Notes: a model not told the origin generated them from the sequence alone. Counted from the first letter of the stretch, positions 1-7,995 are shown. The stretch: DNA of 15,896 nt from Bacteroidetes bacterium 4572_114 (GCA_002254335.1 NIVA01000027.1:1-15896); one strand, 5' to 3'. Numbers and translations are program-made.

Positions 1-926
1 GATGGATTCAAATTAAAGGTGTTATCCCCGAAGATAAAACCATCACCCTCAATCCGGGAGCCAATTATATTCCGGTATTGAGCCAGGAGTTTTATCCTGC
101 TATGGATATCTTTGGTCAATTGGGAGATGGGTTGATTTTTGCCTATGATTTGAATGCTGAGTTGCTCTATTGGCCGCAGGGCGGTATTATTACACTTGAT
201 GTGCTTGAACCTGGCAAGGGATACCTGGTGGGAATGACCCAGCCAGGGCAGGCCACTTACGAGCCATTGAAAGCCAACATTCAGAACCATAAGCCTGCCA
301 GGCCAAAGGTGTATGAAAATGCTCCCTGGAAAGTTACCAAATCCGGTTCGCCGCACCTGATTTCTATTGACAGGTCAGCGTTGGCTGAATTTAAACCCGG
401 CGACTTTATAGGTGTTTTCAACGCAGTGGGAATGTGTGGCGGGATGAGTCAAATTGATAAATCCGAAAGCAACCTGTTGATGGTGGCTTATGGGAATGAC
501 TTCACTGTAAAAACAGCTACAGGCCTTGCCGATGGCGAAGCCATGAAATTTAAGATTTATCGTGATTCAACAATGGACGAAACCCACGCCGATGTAACTT
601 TCGATGCTTCGATGCCCAACATGGGATTGTTCGCCGAAAATGGCCTGTCGAAGATCATGAAGATTAAAACCGGTGCTACTTCTGTGAATGGTACCGTTCT
701 GTCAGGAATCCACATCTATCCCAACCCTAACGATGGAACCTTCACCATCGAAGGCATTCATGAAAAAATAAACATCAAAATTTTCAATGCTTTTGGCAGG
801 GAAATCTACGGGCGCGAACTGAATTTGCCTGCAAAGGTTGACTTATCAACCCAGCCCGGGGGAATATACTTTGTAAGAGTTGAAACTGGTAATGCTGTTT
901 TCTTTGAAAAGCTGGTGATTAATTAA
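1..926 (+). CDS. T9SS type A sorting domain protein, C-terminal part (5' end outside window)
   Basis: The reading frame is open from base 3 to a TAA at 924-926, giving 307 residues with no stop, so the true start lies upstream of the window. A TTG at 78 is only an internal codon. The first ~75 residues, including NPGANYIPVLS and PGKGYLVGM, resemble a recurrent module of secreted Bacteroidota proteins. The last ~75 residues form a typical T9SS type A sorting domain: IYPNPNDGTF, a central beta-rich stretch with FNAFGREI, then PGGIYFVRVE and a final EKLVIN. In this family the C-terminal domain directs export through the T9SS outer-membrane pore and is then cleaved. The protein is therefore predicted to be cell-surface or secreted. 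Its enzymatic function cannot be judged because the N-terminal part is missing. Confidence 0.85.
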   Translation, partial: WIQIKGVIPEDKTITLNPGANYIPVLSQEFYPAMDIFGQLGDGLIFAYDLNAELLYWPQGGIITLDVLEPGKGYLVGMTQPGQATYEPLKANIQNHKPARPKVYENAPWKVTKSGSPHLISIDRSALAEFKPGDFIGVFNAVGMCGGMSQIDKSESNLLMVAYGNDFTVKTATGLADGEAMKFKIYRDSTMDETHADVTFDASMPNMGLFAENGLSKIMKIKTGATSVNGTVLSGIHIYPNPNDGTFTIEGIHEKINIKIFNAFGREIYGRELNLPAKVDLSTQPGGIYFVRVETGNAVFFEKLVIN

Positions 927-932
927 ACTGAC

Positions 933-1077
933 ATTAATGAGTCCGGCCTAAAAAGCTGTCAGACAGTTATTTTCTATATTACACACAGAACCTAAAGTAT
1001 TATATGTCTTACTTTTAATCTAAACTGTCTGACAGCTATTCACCCAAATATTTACTTTTTAGACTAAACTCATTAAT
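933..1077. repeat. Nested inverted-repeat element, MITE-like
   Basis: The outer arms are attaatgagt (933-942) and its exact reverse complement actcattaat (1068-1077). Next inward, after 5 unmatched bases on each side, ctaaaaag (948-955) pairs with ctttttag (1055-1062). An inner 15-bp pair follows: agctgtcagacagtt (954-968) and aactgtctgacagct (1023-1037). Each inner arm also contains the small palindrome CTGTC-N-GACAG. The sequence taattaaac occurs just outside both ends (920-928 and 1080-1088), as a target-site duplication might, although 2-4 bases separate it from the arms. No ORF lies inside. It could be a small non-autonomous mobile element, an RNA hairpin, or a pair of operator-like dyads. 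Confidence 0.55.
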
Positions 1078-1084
1078 AATAATT

Positions 1085-1118
1085 AAACCCATCAGGCGGA
1101 AAGTTTGATGGGTTTTTT
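1085..1118 (+). terminator. Rho-independent terminator
   Basis: A perfect 10-bp stem, aaacccatca (1085-1094) with tgatgggttt (1106-1115), encloses an 11-nt loop and runs into six T residues (1113-1118). It fits the end of the T9SS cargo transcript on the plus strand, although about 158 bp separates it from that gene's stop codon. Confidence 0.8.
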
Positions 1119-1387
1119 GTTTACATGAAGAGGGTTTGCTATGTGGTTTTTCATGTTAGATTGTGTAAATTCTGCTGGTTTTGTATTGTGATTTCTACAC
1201 ATCAACCGTGTAAATCTAAATCAGAATTTTAAATATGCACGGTTGTACGATTAAATTGTGTTTTATATAATATCCGGGAAGACTTGAAGAGGAAGTGATT
1301 GAACAACTTCCGGGAATTTGATCAAATAAATGAACAGAACTTATTTACTTGAAAAATCAGGGGTGTTGGTGAGAATTAATAATTGAC
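1119..1387. other. Intergenic region with no recognised gene
   Basis: This AT-rich stretch between the plus-strand terminator and the 3' end of the convergent GT39 gene shows no convincing ORF or RNA gene. It contains a weak hairpin, ggaagt/acttcc near 1291-1312, without a T run on either side. Two copies of gtgtaaat lie near 1165 and 1209. No convincing terminator was found for the minus-strand gene that ends at 1388. Confidence 0.5.
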
Positions 1388-2992
1388 CTAATGATCGTCC
1401 AATTCTTTCAAACGCTTCTTCTCAGCCCGTGTCAGCTTCCTCGAAAATTGCATCTTCCCCTCATGCACCAGTTTTTTCCACTTTTCAGAAAAATTACCAA
1501 CGGTGTCCGAACCAAAATATATATAGCCTTTGTCGCGGGCATAGGGATTATCGACCTGGCCAATCAGCTCGAAATTCCGAAATGAACCCGATCCATCCTG
1601 AATCCGGTCCTCAACCATTATTGCCCTGTCGGCAGCAATAGAATCGGACAACCAAAAAACAAAACTTCCGTTAAAACATGCCGGTTGTGGCAAATCGTAC
1701 TTTTTGGCATAAAATTTAATTGCCCCGGCCTGTCCGTAGTGAGACGCATAAATTAAAGTTTTCATTTTGTCTTCGTCTTCCATTGAGTGGTAAAGTTCGG
1801 CCACATTTTTTACGGTTTCCTCCCAGCCGGTCATATCGGCATAATCCTGCGGAAGCGGATAATATTTTCCATCTTCCCATTTTAAGGTCTCTTTCATACC
1901 ATAATTAGATGTCCGTTCTCCATACTCAACCATTTCCTCAAGTGAAAATATCGGTAGGCTAAAGGGCAGAATGGGGATTAGCAAGGTTACCATCATTACT
2001 AAAACAATATAGGGTATTGCCCTTGCCTTGTTCCGAAACCAGGTTTCAAAAGCTATCCCACCTCCGGCAAAAAGCATTGGGTATAAGCCGAGTGTGTAAT
2101 ATGGTTTCCCTCTTAAAAATAAGAGAATTAGGGTAGTGAATACAAACACAAATCCCAGCGTACGGAACGCTTTGCCCTGCCGCATAAATAAAAAGAAAAC
2201 CAAGCCGGCCACCCACACAAAAACCACGTTGATGTTCATTAGCAATTGCATCAACAGAAAACCAGTGTACTCCACATTTACCAGCTGCGACCCCTGCAAC
2301 AATTCCATATGATAAACAACAGGCCAGTTGTGCCGGTACTGCCAGTAAATATTTGGCAGAATGATCAATATAGCAATGAAAAGGCCCAGAAATAAATACC
2401 TGCTGGTAAACCATTTCCTTTCGGTGGTAGCAAGCAAGGCAAAAAATAACCCCGCTCCCATAAAAACCATTGAATATTTATTTAAAAAACCCAAACCGGC
2501 AGTAATACCAATGGCAATCCAATACCACGGGTCGCGGGATGCGATGAGCCTAACAAAAAAATATGCGATGAGCAACCAAAATAAATGATTATAACCCACT
2601 GGTTGTAATAGGGTATTTGTACGCAGAAAAGCCGGTGACAAAAGGTAGGCCGAACAGGCAAGGAGGATGGCAAGCCGGTGTCCTCCCATTTTTTTTGCCA
2701 TGGCACCAATAAGGACAATGTTTACTGCTCCGGCCAGGGCAGGAAAAAAGCGCATTGCAAAAACCGAATCACCCAGCAGCCATCGCGAAAACTGGATCAT
2801 CGTTGCAGTGAAAGGCGGCACGCTGATGTAACCCCACGACAGGTGTTCGCTTTGTGCAATGTACAGGTAAGCATCACGGTGTAGGTCATAATTTGTGTTG
2901 GTCAAAAAATGAATAATCAATTTTACTGCTGCCAACGAAATAATTATCAGCCAGTCGTATTTATGGTCGTATGATGGTTTTGTCGAATTCAT
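1388..2992 (-). CDS. Glycosyltransferase family 39 (PMT/ArnT-like) membrane protein
   Basis: This 534-aa integral membrane protein begins at ATG. It has many hydrophobic segments over roughly residues 13-350 and a soluble C-terminal part of about 180 residues. Near the N-terminus, YDLHRDAYLYIAQSEHLSWG (about 36-54) followed by GYISVPPFTA matches the first periplasmic loop of GT-C enzymes. There an acidic residue, here D36 or D40, takes part in catalysis. Family members transfer a sugar from a polyprenyl-phosphate donor to protein, lipid A or another envelope acceptor at the outer face of the inner membrane. The acceptor here is unknown. The gene stands alone: the ABC transporter upstream is separated by a 256-bp repeat-containing spacer. 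The final residues are charged (RAEKKRLKELDDH). Confidence is high for the family and low for the substrate. Confidence 0.85.
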   Translation of the reverse strand: MNSTKPSYDHKYDWLIIISLAAVKLIIHFLTNTNYDLHRDAYLYIAQSEHLSWGYISVPPFTATMIQFSRWLLGDSVFAMRFFPALAGAVNIVLIGAMAKKMGGHRLAILLACSAYLLSPAFLRTNTLLQPVGYNHLFWLLIAYFFVRLIASRDPWYWIAIGITAGLGFLNKYSMVFMGAGLFFALLATTERKWFTSRYLFLGLFIAILIILPNIYWQYRHNWPVVYHMELLQGSQLVNVEYTGFLLMQLLMNINVVFVWVAGLVFFLFMRQGKAFRTLGFVFVFTTLILLFLRGKPYYTLGLYPMLFAGGGIAFETWFRNKARAIPYIVLVMMVTLLIPILPFSLPIFSLEEMVEYGERTSNYGMKETLKWEDGKYYPLPQDYADMTGWEETVKNVAELYHSMEDEDKMKTLIYASHYGQAGAIKFYAKKYDLPQPACFNGSFVFWLSDSIAADRAIMVEDRIQDGSGSFRNFELIGQVDNPYARDKGYIYFGSDTVGNFSEKWKKLVHEGKMQFSRKLTRAEKKRLKELDDH

Positions 2993-3011
2993 CTATTGAT
3001 TTTTGCCGTTA

Positions 3012-3019
3012 CAAAGATG
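3012..3019 (-). promoter_or_regulatory. Possible Bacteroidota -7 box for the GT39 gene
   Basis: Read on the minus strand this is CATCTTTG, one mismatch from TAnnTTTG, about 20 bp upstream of the ATG. No clear -33 element was seen, so the call is tentative. Confidence 0.25.
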
Positions 3020-3040
3020 GTGAAAAAAATTAAAATGAGT

Positions 3041-3240
3041 GCCCCGAAACCTGAAACTTGAAAGTAAAGACGCATGGCCGTGCGTCTCTACCCCACAACC
3101 TAAACCCTAACCCCGAAACTTGAAACCTGCCTGCCCGCCGTAGCGAAGCGAAGGAGGGAAACCTGAAACCCGAAACCAGTCAACAGTCTTCACCCGGCAG
3201 TCAACAGCCTTCATTATCGATAACCTGAAACCTGAAACAT
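3041..3240. repeat. Low-complexity and hairpin repeats in GT39/ABC spacer
   Basis: The spacer is built from degenerate copies of cctgaaac/ccgaaac motifs around 3046-3062, 3112-3127, 3160-3177 and 3223-3239. It also has a tandem pair 21 bp apart, agtcaacagtcttca (3178-3192) and agtcaacagccttca (3199-3213). A GC-rich hairpin-forming block lies at about 3126-3158, with cccgcc facing ggaggg around the core gtagcgaagcgaa. No ORF and no clear terminator or promoter for the ABC gene was seen here. Confidence 0.6.
3068..3087. repeat. 20-bp palindromic repeat, degenerate copy 1
   Basis: The sequence agacgcatggccgtgcgtct is a near-perfect palindrome followed by ctacc. It differs by one base from the perfect copies at 15795-15814 and 15847-15866. 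All three copies are intergenic and are followed by ctacc, so the repeat unit extends beyond the palindrome. Confidence 0.8.
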
Positions 3241-3248
3241 TTCAAAAC

Positions 3249-4985
3249 CTAAGCCAAAACATCAATCTGAAGCGCATTCAAATTGCGATAGATACCATTT
3301 TCCATTGCAATAAGTTCATCGTGGTTTCCGGTTTCCATCACCTTTCCTTTGTCGATTACAATTATCTTATCTGCTTTACGGATGGTTGACAGGCGGTGGG
3401 CGATGATTATGGATGTCCTGTTTTTCATCAGCAATTCGAGGGCCGATTGCACCAGGCTTTCCGATTCAGCGTCCAGGGAGCTGGTTGCTTCGTCAAGGAT
3501 GAGGATATCAGGGTCTTTTAGGATGGCACGTGCAATAGCGATCCTTTGCCGTTGGCCCCCTGAAAGTTGGATTCCCCTGTCGCCAACCACTGTATTTAAC
3601 CCTTCGGGGAAACGGTCGATAAATTCCATGGCATTGGCCTTCTGGGCTGCATTTGTAACCTCACCTTCAGAAGCCCCGGGTTTACCGTATTCAATGTTTT
3701 CCCTGATGGTGCCGCCAAATAAAATTACCTCCTGGGGGACAATTGCCATCCTGTTGCGCAAGCTGTTGAGGTCGTAATCTTCGATGGGTTTGTTATCGAT
3801 CAGGATTTGCCCGGATATGGGATCGTAAAAACGGAACATCAGCGCGCCTATGGTCGATTTACCAGCTCCTGACGGCCCAACCAATGCTACTTGTTCGCCC
3901 CTCTTTACAATGAAATTTATTTGTACAAGCACATCAACATCCTTACGTCCAGGGTAACTAAAAGAGACATCCTTAAATCGGACTTCCCCCAAATCGCATT
4001 GTGGCCGGACCTCTTTATTTATAATGATAAGTTCAGGTACCTCATCGAGGATATCCAACAAGTTTTCGGTGGCACCAATGGCTTTTTGTATCTGCGAATA
4101 AAAATCGGCCATACCACTTATGGAACCGGCAATAAAAACTGTGTATAAAACAAACTTGAACAAGTCGCCGGTGGACATACCTTCACCTTGGCTAACAAGG
4201 TAAACACCATACCAAATCACCCCAACGATGGAACCAAACATGGCCAGAAAAATGGAGGAGACAAACAATCCGCGCCATTTGGCCCCTTTCAGTGAAACAT
4301 CTATCACCTCATCGGTCTTCCGTTTGTACCGCAACGATTCGAAGGCTTCATTGGCAAAAGCCTTAACATTGGTAATGGCCTGCAAAGTTTCTTCAACAAT
4401 GGTATTTGATTCGGCCACCTTGGTTTGCGATTCTTTTGATAATTTACGGATGTAGGAACCAAAAACACGGGCCACTACGGCGATGACCGGAACAATGGCA
4501 AGCATAAAAACTGTAAGCTGTGGGGAGATAATAGTAAGAATAGTTATGCCCCCGACAATGATAATGGTTTGCCTGATGAATTGCGCGATAGTGGTAGTAA
4601 ACGTTTCCTGTAAAAGTGCGATGTCAGATGAAATCCTGCTGTTCAACTCACCCACACGATGGTCAGAGAAAAACGCCATTGGTAGCTTGATGAGGTGGTT
4701 GTAGGTGGTTTGCCTGAGAAGTGCAAGTGTTTTTTGGGTAACCACGGCAAACAGGTAAATCCTGAAATATGAAAACACGGCATTGACAATAAAAATACCG
4801 ATCAATATCATCCCGATTTTATTGATGTCCTCCATCGCACGGCTGTTGGCCGAGTCCAGCAAGTCGCCCATCAGCATCGGAAAAACAAGGGTGGTGAGGC
4901 TGCCCAGGATCAAAAATGCCAAACCGGCAGCAAAAGTATATTTCTGAGGTTTGACGAAGCGGAACAGCCGGAAGAAGCGTTTCAA
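3249..4985 (-). CDS. ABC half-exporter, fused permease and ATPase (MsbA/ABCB type)
   Basis: This 578-aa protein has an N-terminal transmembrane domain (about 15-310, six hydrophobic segments expected) and a C-terminal nucleotide-binding domain (about 332-575). The ATPase is complete: Walker A GPSGAGKST (370-378), Q-loop Q418, signature LSGGQ (474-478), Walker B ILILDE (494-499) and H-loop H530. Such half-transporters dimerise and export lipids, peptides or drugs from the inner membrane. The substrate cannot be deduced. Length is normal for the family. The start appears to be TTG at 4985: an in-frame TAA immediately precedes it, and the next Met is only at residue 37, inside the first membrane segment. 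The opening MKRFFRLFRFVKPQK looks like a natural ABC N-terminus. A repeat block begins about 20 bp upstream, so promoter and start context may have been remodelled. Confidence 0.9.
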   Translation of the reverse strand: MKRFFRLFRFVKPQKYTFAAGLAFLILGSLTTLVFPMLMGDLLDSANSRAMEDINKIGMILIGIFIVNAVFSYFRIYLFAVVTQKTLALLRQTTYNHLIKLPMAFFSDHRVGELNSRISSDIALLQETFTTTIAQFIRQTIIIVGGITILTIISPQLTVFMLAIVPVIAVVARVFGSYIRKLSKESQTKVAESNTIVEETLQAITNVKAFANEAFESLRYKRKTDEVIDVSLKGAKWRGLFVSSIFLAMFGSIVGVIWYGVYLVSQGEGMSTGDLFKFVLYTVFIAGSISGMADFYSQIQKAIGATENLLDILDEVPELIIINKEVRPQCDLGEVRFKDVSFSYPGRKDVDVLVQINFIVKRGEQVALVGPSGAGKSTIGALMFRFYDPISGQILIDNKPIEDYDLNSLRNRMAIVPQEVILFGGTIRENIEYGKPGASEGEVTNAAQKANAMEFIDRFPEGLNTVVGDRGIQLSGGQRQRIAIARAILKDPDILILDEATSSLDAESESLVQSALELLMKNRTSIIIAHRLSTIRKADKIIVIDKGKVMETGNHDELIAMENGIYRNLNALQIDVLA

Positions 4986-5005
4986 TTAGGTTTCGTCTGC
5001 GGCAG

Positions 5006-5196
5006 GCCCGCCTGAATGACGTAGTCGGGCAGGGATTGAAGTGGTAGCTTGTTGATCCCGAAAGCTCTCGGGAGGCGGCTGTAGTTTTTGTTGGTGGGCG
5101 GAGGCTGACGTAGGAAGCCCCCGTACCACTTACAAAAACCAGCCGGCATGAGACAACTACAAACGGAAAGCCCGCCTGAATGACATAGTCGGGCAG
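5006..5196. repeat. Composite palindromic repeat block
   Basis: Two 27-bp direct copies starting gcccgcctgaatgac and ending tagtcgggcag lie at 5006-5032 and 5170-5196. They differ by one base and each has gcccg/cgggc ends that can pair. Between them is the hairpin tcccgaaagctctcggga (5056-5073, 16 of 18 bases palindromic). Further pairings include aagtggta (near 5039) with taccactt (near 5124), plus related gtagtttttgttgg/caaaaacc segments. I see no plausible gene in the 338-bp spacer. This resembles REP/MITE-like non-coding clusters common in Bacteroidota intergenic DNA. Confidence 0.65.
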
Positions 5197-5266
5197 TCCC
5201 GGTTTAGCCGCCCAAAAAACAAATAGCGCAATCAGTGGCATTTCGTTGAAACGAAGACAGTTGCAT

Positions 5267-5294
5267 AAAAAAGCCCGGAAAAACTTCCGGGCTT
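5267..5294 (-). terminator. Rho-independent terminator of the blaI/M56 operon
   Basis: The perfect 10-bp stem aagcccggaa (5271-5280) with ttccgggctt (5285-5294) has a 4-nt loop. On the minus strand it runs directly into a T run (5272 down to 5267). It lies about 30 bp beyond the stop codon of the M56 peptidase gene. Confidence 0.9.
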
Positions 5295-5323
5295 GAAATT
5301 GAAATGGATAAGCTACGAGAAGG

Positions 5324-7306
5324 CTATTTACTTTTTTTGCCATTGACAATAAAGGCATAGGGCGTATATCCTTCAAGGGGTTTACCCCTCATTTTATTGA
5401 AAAGCCCCAAATACTTTTGATGGACTTTCTCTTTTTGTTTTTTATCGTTCACCTTCATGTATTCTATTGATAATTCAATAGCGGCCAACTCTCCTTTTTC
5501 AATAATCCCATCCGAAGTTAGTTCTTTCGTTAACACAGGATACCACTTACTCATTCTTTTCTTCATGTTTGCCTGTTCAGCTTTAATTTCTGTCATTTCA
5601 GCTTCTGTAAGTTCCATATCTTCACCTAAAAGCGTATTCATCTTAACATTTGCCCGCATCAAAGACTCCTTTTGCTCATACATCATTTTGCGTGCCTTTT
5701 TTATCTGTTCCCCAGTAAGTTTTTCTGTTGGTCCATTAAGTTTAATACTCAGTAAATCCAGGGCTTTTTCTGTTTCGCTCAACGAATAGTACATCTTCTT
5801 AAAAATTTCTTTTTGCTGTTGGGTAACACCTTCCTGGTTTTTCGAAAGCTCCTTTTTGTACGCCTTTAGCTCATCCTGAAGGTTTTGGGTTTTAACATAC
5901 AACATTTTTAGTTTTGATTTAAGCTCGGCCATCTCTTTCTCATCAGGTTTCTGCTGTGTTTGTTTTTCTTTGTTAACAAAGAAACCTTCATTGTCTTTCC
6001 ATTTACTTTCAGGGACTTTTTTGCCATCCAGCCATACTTCGCCGATCTCCTTTCCATCAGTCCCATCTTTGAAAATGACTTTATAGGTTTTGCCATCTTC
6101 TGTGGTTATTTTCATGGGTTTCTTCTCATCACCATCAGGTTGAATGGCAGGGGCCAATTCCGGGGGGGTGTCAACATTATTTGCCCCATCAACAATCATT
6201 GTCTGATCGGGCATCATCGAATTGAGGTTTACCAGTCCGTCGGGACCGGAGAAGGAAGAGGTTACAACAAAGGCGATAAGCCCTGTTAAGATCACGGCCA
6301 TGGCCACCGGCCTGCCGTAGGATTTCTGTGTTTGATGTTTTTTTGTGTTCATACGTCTTATTCTTTTAAAAAGTGATTGATGTTTCTTGTAAAATGCCGG
6401 TGCCAGCCCGGTCGGCCGCATACAGAACTCCCCGGCACTCACCAGGGCCTTCGACAGGGCCAGTGCCCCAACGGAGGTTGAAATGGTAATATCATCGCAG
6501 CAAAGCTCCCGTTCTTCGTCAAAGATGGACGATATCCACCACAATGCAGGATGATAGAAAAAAACAATTTCCAGGATGGCCTTTAGGGTGTTGATCAGAT
6601 AGTCCTTCCGCCGGATGTGTGCCAGCTCGTGTGCGAAAATTGCTTCAACCTGATCCACCGGCATCGAGAAGAGCAGGCCGGCCGGCAGTAGGATTACAGG
6701 CTTGATGTGGCCGATGACCATTGGCCCCCTGGCAAAAACCGACTCTAATAAATGTACATGCTTTTTTACACCAACCTTGTCGGACAATGATTTTAGCATA
6801 GCGTGCCATTCCTTGGGCACAGTGCTGGTGCCATGATGTTTGAGCCGTTGGACATAAAAAAGGTTTCCGGTAAATTTAAGCATAAAAAAAACGATACCGG
6901 CCATCCAAAGCATTACGATCAAGGATAAATTCATTTCAACCCAGGCCATTACAAATTTGTATTGTTCAGCTACTAATGCCGGTATTGATAAAAATGTAAA
7001 CCTTTCAGCAATTGTTGATTGTGCCAGAAGTGATCCGATGAGGGATTGACCCTCAGTTTCTGCCGCAATAAAACCGGGTTGATAATTTGTATAAATACTG
7101 ATAAATGTAATAATGCCGGCCACAAGGATCATTACCAATGATGTTGCCGATAGCAAATACCTGATATTGGTGGAGGCCTTTTTAAATATATTGAGCAAAA
7201 TACGGAGCGCCACGGCAATGATCAGGATTTGCCAAAGCGAGTGAATGATCGTCCATCCCAGGCTATAAATGGTTTGACCGGAAATAAATTGTTGTATCAG
7301 GTTCAT
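5324..7306 (-). CDS. M56 family (BlaR1-like) membrane zinc metallopeptidase
   Basis: This 660-aa sensor/peptidase has hydrophobic segments at about 13-38, 48-72, 127-146, 240-258 and 333-351. The zinc-peptidase motif HELAH (226-230) and the downstream EERELCCDD (E267 as probable third ligand) mark an active M56 enzyme. In the BlaR1/MecR1 paradigm, signal sensing activates the cytosolic protease, which leads to loss of the BlaI repressor. Unlike BlaR1 there is no beta-lactam-binding (penicillin-binding) domain. Instead, after the last membrane segment comes a DGKTYKVIFKDG...VWLDGKKVP module (about 397-435). A highly charged, probably coiled-coil region follows (about 450-620), so the signal is likely not a beta-lactam. 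The ATG overlaps the blaI stop by 4 bp, and GAAGGAGG lies just upstream inside blaI, indicating translational coupling. Confidence 0.9.
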   Translation of the reverse strand: MNLIQQFISGQTIYSLGWTIIHSLWQILIIAVALRILLNIFKKASTNIRYLLSATSLVMILVAGIITFISIYTNYQPGFIAAETEGQSLIGSLLAQSTIAERFTFLSIPALVAEQYKFVMAWVEMNLSLIVMLWMAGIVFFMLKFTGNLFYVQRLKHHGTSTVPKEWHAMLKSLSDKVGVKKHVHLLESVFARGPMVIGHIKPVILLPAGLLFSMPVDQVEAIFAHELAHIRRKDYLINTLKAILEIVFFYHPALWWISSIFDEERELCCDDITISTSVGALALSKALVSAGEFCMRPTGLAPAFYKKHQSLFKRIRRMNTKKHQTQKSYGRPVAMAVILTGLIAFVVTSSFSGPDGLVNLNSMMPDQTMIVDGANNVDTPPELAPAIQPDGDEKKPMKITTEDGKTYKVIFKDGTDGKEIGEVWLDGKKVPESKWKDNEGFFVNKEKQTQQKPDEKEMAELKSKLKMLYVKTQNLQDELKAYKKELSKNQEGVTQQQKEIFKKMYYSLSETEKALDLLSIKLNGPTEKLTGEQIKKARKMMYEQKESLMRANVKMNTLLGEDMELTEAEMTEIKAEQANMKKRMSKWYPVLTKELTSDGIIEKGELAAIELSIEYMKVNDKKQKEKVHQKYLGLFNKMRGKPLEGYTPYAFIVNGKKSK

Positions 7307-7689
7307 GATTGGCCTCCTTCAAGTTTATTGATGTAATCCTTTATTTCGTTCAATTCTTTAGCGGATGCCTGGTGATTGCCAAGCGCTTGCATCACCAGTG
7401 TAGAGGCCGATCCGCCAAAAACACCATGCAGCACTTTATCGAGCATTTGTTTTTGGGTATCCGATTTTTCGACCAAAGGATGATAAATATGGCCGCGCCC
7501 TTCCTTCGACCTGGACAGAATCCCTTTTTCAGTCATGATCTGCATCAGCTTGAGTGTGGTGGTGTAACCAACTTCGCGGGTTTTATTCTGTTCATCGTTT
7601 ACCGTCCGTACCAGCGAAGGGCCTTTTTCCCATAGCACCTGAAGTATTTCAAGCTCCGATCCGGTGGGTTTGTGGTTTGTGTTGCTCAT
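7303..7689 (-). CDS. BlaI/MecI/CopY family transcriptional repressor
   Basis: This 128-aa protein has the normal length for the family. The N-terminal winged helix-turn-helix (about residues 8-75) starts with PTGSELEILQVLWEKGPSLV and includes VGYTTTLKLMQIMTEKGIL (recognition helix region), then SRSKEGRGHIYHP (wing). The remaining helical part (about 80-125) would form the dimerisation domain. Such dimers bind dyad operators and are inactivated through proteolysis triggered by the co-encoded M56 protein. The gene is first in a two-gene operon with that partner. Candidate operators lie at 7972-7987 and 7996-8011, about 280-320 bp upstream and beyond two repeat arrays. The target genes are inferred, not shown. 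Confidence 0.92.
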   Translation of the reverse strand: MSNTNHKPTGSELEILQVLWEKGPSLVRTVNDEQNKTREVGYTTTLKLMQIMTEKGILSRSKEGRGHIYHPLVEKSDTQKQMLDKVLHGVFGGSASTLVMQALGNHQASAKELNEIKDYINKLEGGQS

Positions 7690-7742
7690 TTTGTTATTTC
7701 CCTATTTGATGTATTTCGTTATTTGTTTAGTTTGCCTTTTAA

Positions 7743-7850
7743 AGATGGAAGAATGGAAAGGTGGAAGAATGGAAAAATGAAAAGGTGGAAGAATGGAAAA
7801 ATGGAAAGGTGGAAGAATGGAAAAATGGAAAGATGGAAAGACGGAAAGCT
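7743..7850. repeat. 24-bp purine-rich tandem repeat array
   Basis: Three consecutive 24-bp units, each beginning ggtggaagaatgg, lie at 7760-7783, 7784-7807 and 7808-7831, with degenerate partial units on both sides. One strand is almost entirely purine plus T in the pattern ggaaRaatgg. Because 24 is a multiple of 3, the array produces open frames with an 8-residue period, which I consider spurious. It separates the putative BlaI operators from blaI. Confidence 0.85.
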
Positions 7851-7902
7851 GATTAGCTGGTGGTTTCCCAACACTCCAACGACCGTAGGGAGTCCGTATG
7901 GA

Positions 7903-7958
7903 CACTCCAATACTCCAGTTCTCCAATACTCCAATTCTCCAACACTCCATAACTCCAT
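7903..7958. repeat. 8-bp tandem repeat array (NNCTCCAN)
   Basis: Seven consecutive 8-bp units follow one another exactly: cactccaa, tactccag, ttctccaa, tactccaa, ttctccaa, cactccat, aactccat. A further related stretch (acactccaac, then ggagtcc-gtat-ggac hairpin sequence) lies just upstream at 7871-7902. No coding role is visible. Confidence 0.85.
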
Positions 7959-7971
7959 GTTTTTTTTCTTC

Positions 7972-7987
7972 TACGAAATTGTTCGTA
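7972..7987. promoter_or_regulatory. Putative BlaI-type operator 1
   Basis: TACGAAATTGTTCGTA is a 6-bp inverted repeat (TACGAA/TTCGTA) with a 4-bp spacer. A second dyad with the same arms and spacer length lies 24 bp away, center to center. Such paired dyads next to a blaI-type gene are typical of its operators. Assignment to this repressor is inference. Confidence 0.65.
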
Positions 7988-7995
7988 CTTTAAAT

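Noticed and set aside
1272..1316. Terminator for the minus-strand GT39 gene
   Set aside because: The ggaagt/acttcc stem is only 6 bp and has no T run on the minus strand.
4819..5376. A 185-codon minus-strand frame covering the ABC/M56 spacer
   Set aside because: It overlaps the strong terminator, the repeat block and the N-terminal coding part of the ABC transporter in another frame. Its composition is that of translated repeats.
5324..7689. A beta-lactam resistance locus (bla/mec type)
   Set aside because: The BlaI/M56 pair is present, but no beta-lactamase or PBP gene lies nearby and the M56 protein lacks a beta-lactam sensor domain.
7743..7958. Possible CRISPR array
   Set aside because: Units are 24 bp and 8 bp with no unique spacers, so these are simple tandem repeats.
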